From Mycobacterium sp. (GTDB lineage Bacteria > Actinomycetota > Actinomycetes > Mycobacteriales > Mycobacteriaceae), in contig RXJD01000043.1 of assembly GCA_003987775.1 (NCBI GenBank), forward strand, positions 57,117 to 121,116: 64,000 nt of DNA, given 5' to 3'. Under the pieces are notes generated by a model. The model had not been told where the DNA came from. It saw only the letters and a list, made by a program, of their open reading frames with translations, and ran no database searches. Each line of letters opens with the position of its first letter. Positions within the stretch are counted from its first letter, which is position 1. Made by a program: the position numbers and the translations under genes. Shown in pieces: positions 60,174-64,000 of this stretch.

Positions 60174-63100
60174 TCAGCCATTGAGACCTGGTTGTCCGGG
60201 TTCGCCGAAATCGGAAGGACTTCCGCCCGCGCCCGTTCCACCTTTCCCGCCGGTCCCACCGCCGCCGCCCAAGCCACCGATGACTCCCGTGCCGCCGTTG
60301 CCACCATTTCCACCGTTGCCGCCTGGTCCGCCCTGCTTGCCGTTGCCGCCCAGGCCACCGACACCGCCGGTACCACCGCCACCTCCGGTGCCCCCCGCGG
60401 TGGCGGTACCACCGTCACCACCTCGACCGCCGAGTCCGCCACCGCCACCGGAGGTGAAGATCGTGTCACCGTTCCCGCCGATGCCACCGGTGCCACCGGT
60501 GCCACCGACACCGCCGACGCCCCATTCTGTGCCGCCACCGGTACCGCCAGCTCCACCGGCGCCAGCGGTTCCGCCGTTGATGAAGATCGCTCCACTGCCG
60601 CCGTTGCCGCCGGTGCCGCCTTTACCTCCGGCGCCGCCGACTCCGTTGCCGAATGCGAAGCCACCGTCGCCGCCTCGGCCGCCGACAGCGCCGGTCTGGC
60701 CACCCGCAGTCGTCGGATGACCCGCATTGCCTCCGGCTCCTCCCACGCCGCCGTTGCCGTAGGTGCCGGTCGCGCCGTTGGACCCGCCATCAGTGCCCGC
60801 GCCGCCTTGCCCCGCCACGCCACCGAAACCTCCCCGGCCGCCGTTTCCGCCATTCTGAGGGTTAATTCCGTCGCTGCCTGTAGCACCCGCACCTCCGGCA
60901 CCACCGGTGCCACTGGCGCCGCCCTTGCCGCCATTACCACCGTTGACACCGTTGACGCCGGCACCGCCGGCACCACCATTTCCGCCGGCACCACCTTGTT
61001 TGCCATCGCCTCCGTTAGTTCCAGGAGACACCGCGTTGGTACCCGCAAGACCTACACTGCCGGTACCACCATCGCCTCCGTTGCCGCCGTGGCCTCCGTT
61101 GCCCGCAGCGCTAGCGCCATTGCCACCGGCGAATCCCGCAGCACCGCCAGTGCCGCCGCCTCCGCCGTAATTATTGAATTGAGTGAGCCCAAGGACGGCG
61201 TCTCCACCGCGACCGCCCACTCCGCCGTTGCCGCCATCGCCATTACGGCCGCCGATCCCACCGCCGTCGCCGCCGGTCCCACCGGCACCGCCAACGCCAC
61301 CGGTGCCACCGTTGCCGTTGCCGAAACCGCCTAGGCTGCCGTTGGAGCCGCCTCCACCGATACCTCCGGTTCCGCCTTTGCCACCGTTTCCACTGCTGCC
61401 AGTCGCGTCCGTAGCTTGGCCCCCGGCACCACCGGAGCCTCCGCGTCCGCCAGCGGAGCCGTTTGCACCGCTCCCATCGATACCGGCGCCACCGCCGCCA
61501 CCAGTGCCACCGTCACCGCCGGCGCCGCCGTTGCCCGCCGCTCCCACCCCGGTGCCCGCGGATCCGCCGGTTCCGCCCGCTCCACCGACACCTCCCGCAC
61601 CGGGCGTGCCGGCACTTGACCCGCCACTGCCGCCCTGACCGCCGGCACCGCCGGCGCCGCCGTCACCATTGACTCCGCCTAGACCACCGGAATTTCCACC
61701 GGTTCCACCGGCGCCACCCTTGCCACCGGTAGCACCGGTCTCACCGGTATTGAATCCGGAGTCGATGCCATAGCCGCCAGTCCCCCCGGCACCGGCGTTG
61801 CCGCCGCTGCCGCCCAAGCCTGCCGCCCCGGCGCCGCTACCTGCGGCACCGCCGGCACCGCCGTCGCCACCGACGCCGCCAGCGCCCGGAGTGACCCCGG
61901 CCGCCCCGCCGGTTCCGCCGGTTCCGCCAATACCGCCGTTGCCACCGGAACCGTTGATCCCGCCGACCCCGGCGCTACCGCCTACGCCGCCGGCCCCGCC
62001 CTTACCACCAGCAAACCCGGTCGCTTGCGCAAAGACGCCGTCGCCTCCGGCAGCCCCGGCGCCACCGTTGCCGCCGCGTCCACCGGTCCCGGCGTTGCCC
62101 ACGCTTCCGCCGGTTCCGCCGGTACCCGCGGCGCCCCCGGCACCCGCGTTACCGCCTGCACCGCCCGCGCCGCCCTTACCACCGTCTACGAATTGACCGA
62201 CGCCGCTGCCGCCGCTGCCGCCATTCCCACCGATGCCACCGTTGCCACCGGTGCCGCCACTGCCGTTGGTGCCCCCGGTACCGGCACCGGCGTTGCCGCC
62301 GGCACCGCCAGCACCGCCCTGGCCACCCGCGGCACCCGCATCGCCGATGACTCCGGCCCCGGACCCGGCCGCCCCGAAACCACCCGCACCGCCGACACCA
62401 CCAGTGCCACCAGTGCCGCCGTCACCGGACTTGCCGGCCGCACCGGTCACCGAACCGGCGCCACCAGCACCCGCTGCACCGCCCTGGCCACCGGCGCCAC
62501 CGTCGCCACCCTGACCGCCATAGAGACCCTGATTGGCACTGTTGTCGATCCCGGCAGCGCCCGCACCGCCCTGACCACCCACACCGCCGGTGCCACCAGT
62601 ACCTCCGGCGCCCTGGACCCCGCCAGCACCGGCACCGGCAGCGCCACCCACACCGCCAGTGCCACCGGCCCCGCCAGCGGCACCCGCATCGCCGATGACT
62701 CCGGCCCCGGACCCGGCCGCCCCGAAGCCACCCGCACCGCCGAAACCACCGGTGCCGCCGGTGCCACCCGAGCCGGACTTACCAGCCGCGCCGGTCACCG
62801 ACCCGGCGCCACCAGCTCCGGCGTCACCGCCGACTCCGCCGGCACCACCGGTGCCGCCGACCCCACCGGCCACCCCGGCCAGCGCACTGTTATCCCGGCC
62901 GCCGCCGCCGAACCCGCCGGTGCCACCGACACCACCGTCACCACCAGCGCCGCCGGCGCCTTGCACCCCGCCGGTCCCGGCACCGGCAGCGCCACCGACG
63001 CCGCCGGTGCCACCCGCCCCACCGGCGCCACCGGTAAACCCGGACCCGCCCTCAGGGGCCCCGCCGATACCGAAGCCACCGGCCCCGCCGACACCACCGG

Positions 63101-64000
63101 TGCCACCAGTGCCACCGGAGCCCGACTTACCCGCGGCCCCCACGGTCGAGCCGGCGCCACCGCCCCCGGCGTTACCGCCGACCCCACCCGCGCCGCCGGT
63201 GCCGCCGACCCCACCCGCAGCGGCTTGCACCGCACTGTTGTCGACACCGGCCCCACCGATGCCGCCCTTACCGCCCACACCGCCATCACCACCGAGGCCA
63301 CCAGCACCCTGGACCCCGCCGGTCCCGGCACCGGCAGCGCCGCCGGCACCACCAAAGCCGCCCTGGCCACCCGCGGCGCCCTCACCACCGGTGCCGCCGC
63401 CGGCCACACCCGCGGCCCCGAAGCCACCGGTCCCGCCGACACCACCGGTGCCACCGACACCGCCGTCACCGGACTTGCCGGCCGCACCCACCGTCGACCC
63501 GGCGCCACCAGCACCCGCGGCGCCACCGACACCGCCAGCACCACCGTCACCACCCTGACCGCCGTAAAGACCCTGGTAGCCGCTGTTATCGATGCCGGCA
63601 GCGCCCGCGCCTCCCGTACCGCCCGCACCACCTGTGCCACCGATACCGCCGGCGCCCTGGACCCCGCCGGTCCCGGCACCCGCAGCGCCACCGACACCAC
63701 CAGCACCGCCCTGACCACCCGCGGCACCCACCTCACCGGTGCCTCCGGCCGTGGACCCGGCCGCCCCGAAGCCACCCGCACCGCCGATACCGCCATGACC
63801 GCCGGTGCCGCCGTCACCGGACTTGCCCGCCGCGCCGGTCACCGACCCGGCGCCACCAGCACCGGCGTCACCGCCGACACCACCGGCACCACCGGTGCCG
63901 CCGACCCCACCGGCCACCCCGGCCAACCCGCTGTTATCCCGCCCGGCGCCGCCGAACCCGCCGGTGCCACCGACACCACCATCACCACCAGCCCCGCCGG
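60174..64000 (-). CDS. PGRS-domain (PE_PGRS) protein, C-terminal part, continues beyond the window
   Basis: TGA at 60174 ends a frame open to the right edge; about 1275 codons are inside. All is Gly-Gly-x PGRS repeat, ending [13 protein letters not shown] without a catalytic domain. The N-terminal PE domain is outside, so the assignment to PE_PGRS is inferred. The right half contains an exact 116-residue higher-order unit (see 62445-63836). The left part has irregular PGRS with interruptions such as [10 protein letters not shown] and GINPQNGG. Confidence 0.85.
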   Translation of the reverse strand, partial: GGAGGDGGVGGTGGFGGAGRDNSGLAGVAGGVGGTGGAGGVGGDAGAGGAGSVTGAAGKSGDGGTGGHGGIGGAGGFGAAGSTAGGTGEVGAAGGQGGAGGVGGAAGAGTGGVQGAGGIGGTGGAGGTGGAGAAGIDNSGYQGLYGGQGGDGGAGGVGGAAGAGGAGSTVGAAGKSGDGGVGGTGGVGGTGGFGAAGVAGGGTGGEGAAGGQGGFGGAGGAAGAGTGGVQGAGGLGGDGGVGGKGGIGGAGVDNSAVQAAAGGVGGTGGAGGVGGNAGGGGAGSTVGAAGKSGSGGTGGTGGVGGAGGFGIGGAPEGGSGFTGGAGGAGGTGGVGGAAGAGTGGVQGAGGAGGDGGVGGTGGFGGGGRDNSALAGVAGGVGGTGGAGGVGGDAGAGGAGSVTGAAGKSGSGGTGGTGGFGGAGGFGAAGSGAGVIGDAGAAGGAGGTGGVGGAAGAGAGGVQGAGGTGGTGGVGGQGGAGAAGIDNSANQGLYGGQGGDGGAGGQGGAAGAGGAGSVTGAAGKSGDGGTGGTGGVGGAGGFGAAGSGAGVIGDAGAAGGQGGAGGAGGNAGAGTGGTNGSGGTGGNGGIGGNGGSGGSGVGQFVDGGKGGAGGAGGNAGAGGAAGTGGTGGSVGNAGTGGRGGNGGAGAAGGDGVFAQATGFAGGKGGAGGVGGSAGVGGINGSGGNGGIGGTGGTGGAAGVTPGAGGVGGDGGAGGAAGSGAGAAGLGGSGGNAGAGGTGGYGIDSGFNTGETGATGGKGGAGGTGGNSGGLGGVNGDGGAGGAGGQGGSGGSSAGTPGAGGVGGAGGTGGSAGTGVGAAGNGGAGGDGGTGGGGGAGIDGSGANGSAGGRGGSGGAGGQATDATGSSGNGGKGGTGGIGGGGSNGSLGGFGNGNGGTGGVGGAGGTGGDGGGIGGRNGDGGNGGVGGRGGDAVLGLTQFNNYGGGGGTGGAAGFAGGNGASAAGNGGHGGNGGDGGTGSVGLAGTNAVSPGTNGGDGKQGGAGGNGGAGGAGVNGVNGGNGGKGGASGTGGAGGAGATGSDGINPQNGGNGGRGGFGGVAGQGGAGTDGGSNGATGTYGNGGVGGAGGNAGHPTTAGGQTGAVGGRGGDGGFAFGNGVGGAGGKGGTGGNGGSGAIFINGGTAGAGGAGGTGGGTEWGVGGVGGTGGTGGIGGNGDTIFTSGGGGGLGGRGGDGGTATAGGTGGGGGTGGVGGLGGNGKQGGPGGNGGNGGNGGTGVIGGLGGGGGTGGKGGTGAGGSPSDFGEPGQPGLNG
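62445..63836 (-). repeat. 348-bp higher-order coding repeat, four full copies and partial ones
   Basis: Within the PGRS gene, units of exactly 116 codons begin with GAAGKSG(D/S)GG and contain in order [14 protein letters not shown] and AGGAGS(T/V)(V/T). Copies: 63836-63489, 63488-63141, 63140-62793, 62792-62445. A partial copy lies to the right (to 64000) and a diverging fifth one starts at 62444. Equal length, with no indel across the four copies, suggests recent unequal exchange. Confidence 0.85.

Noticed and set aside
60108-63558. Proline-rich plus-strand open frames opposite the last PGRS gene
   Set aside because: Pro-rich products are the complement of Gly-Gly codons; no start signal or domain.

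Overview
This window is chromosomal DNA of a slow-growing Mycobacterium outside the M. tuberculosis complex. The evidence is uniformly high G+C, frequent GTG starts, five PE_PGRS/PGRS genes, three wax ester synthase/diacylglycerol acyltransferases (WS/DGAT), F420-type oxidoreductases, and a divergent LigC / LigD-type polymerase pair like Rv3731/Rv3730c. The species cannot be fixed from sequence alone. No tRNA, rRNA, transposase, phage or CRISPR was seen.

Layout. 1-5.8 kb: a truncated NAD(P)H-dependent dehydrogenase, two CsbD stress proteins separated by a perfect 18-bp tandem repeat, a cutinase, a 50-residue membrane protein, a PPOX protein, an epimerase, a frameshifted SMP-30 gene and a cyclase that seems to have lost its central ATPase/TPR part. 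5.9-13.3 kb: an OatA-like acyltransferase, a WS/DGAT, and two adjacent PE_PGRS genes carrying different beta-glucanase domains (GH16 and GH64). 13.6-18.2 kb: SDR, LigD-type polymerase, LigC, TetR and two duplicated small proteins. 18.5-24.9 kb: a giant PE_PGRS (2133 aa) with about 770 bp of apparently non-coding DNA upstream. 25.6-30.4 kb: an AraC regulator between two WS/DGAT transcription units, both preceded by the same pair of 18-nt direct repeats.

31-34 kb: a four-gene operon (dehydrogenase, VOC, SDR, TetR) with ATGA overlaps. 34-40.7 kb: a five-gene catabolic operon (FMN monooxygenase, CoA-transferase, CitE-like lyase, carboxylesterase, 2-hydroxyacid dehydrogenase) divergent from a GntR regulator, with nested palindromes between them. 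40.8-46 kb: a polylysine-synthetase-like single-module NRPS coupled to an M1 aminopeptidase. 46.9-51.6 kb: a sulfotransferase, MBL, SDR, VOC and LLM operon divergent from an IclR regulator. 52.6-55.1 kb: small conserved proteins, a TM2 protein and a Tat-exported GH5-like hydrolase. 55.1-60.1 kb: a PE-PPE-type hydrolase, hemerythrin, two secreted proteins sharing a conserved upstream element, a PE_PGRS aspartic protease and a decayed hemerythrin copy. 60.2-64 kb: the C-terminal part of another PGRS protein that contains an exact 116-residue higher-order repeat and runs off the window.

Themes. Many regulators sit divergently from, or inside, the operons they probably control, and visible palindromes or direct repeats lie at the expected places. 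At least eight genes have a TANNNT -10 element 6-7 nt before the start codon, which suggests leaderless transcripts. PE_PGRS genes act here as carriers for surface enzymes (two glucanases, one aspartic protease).
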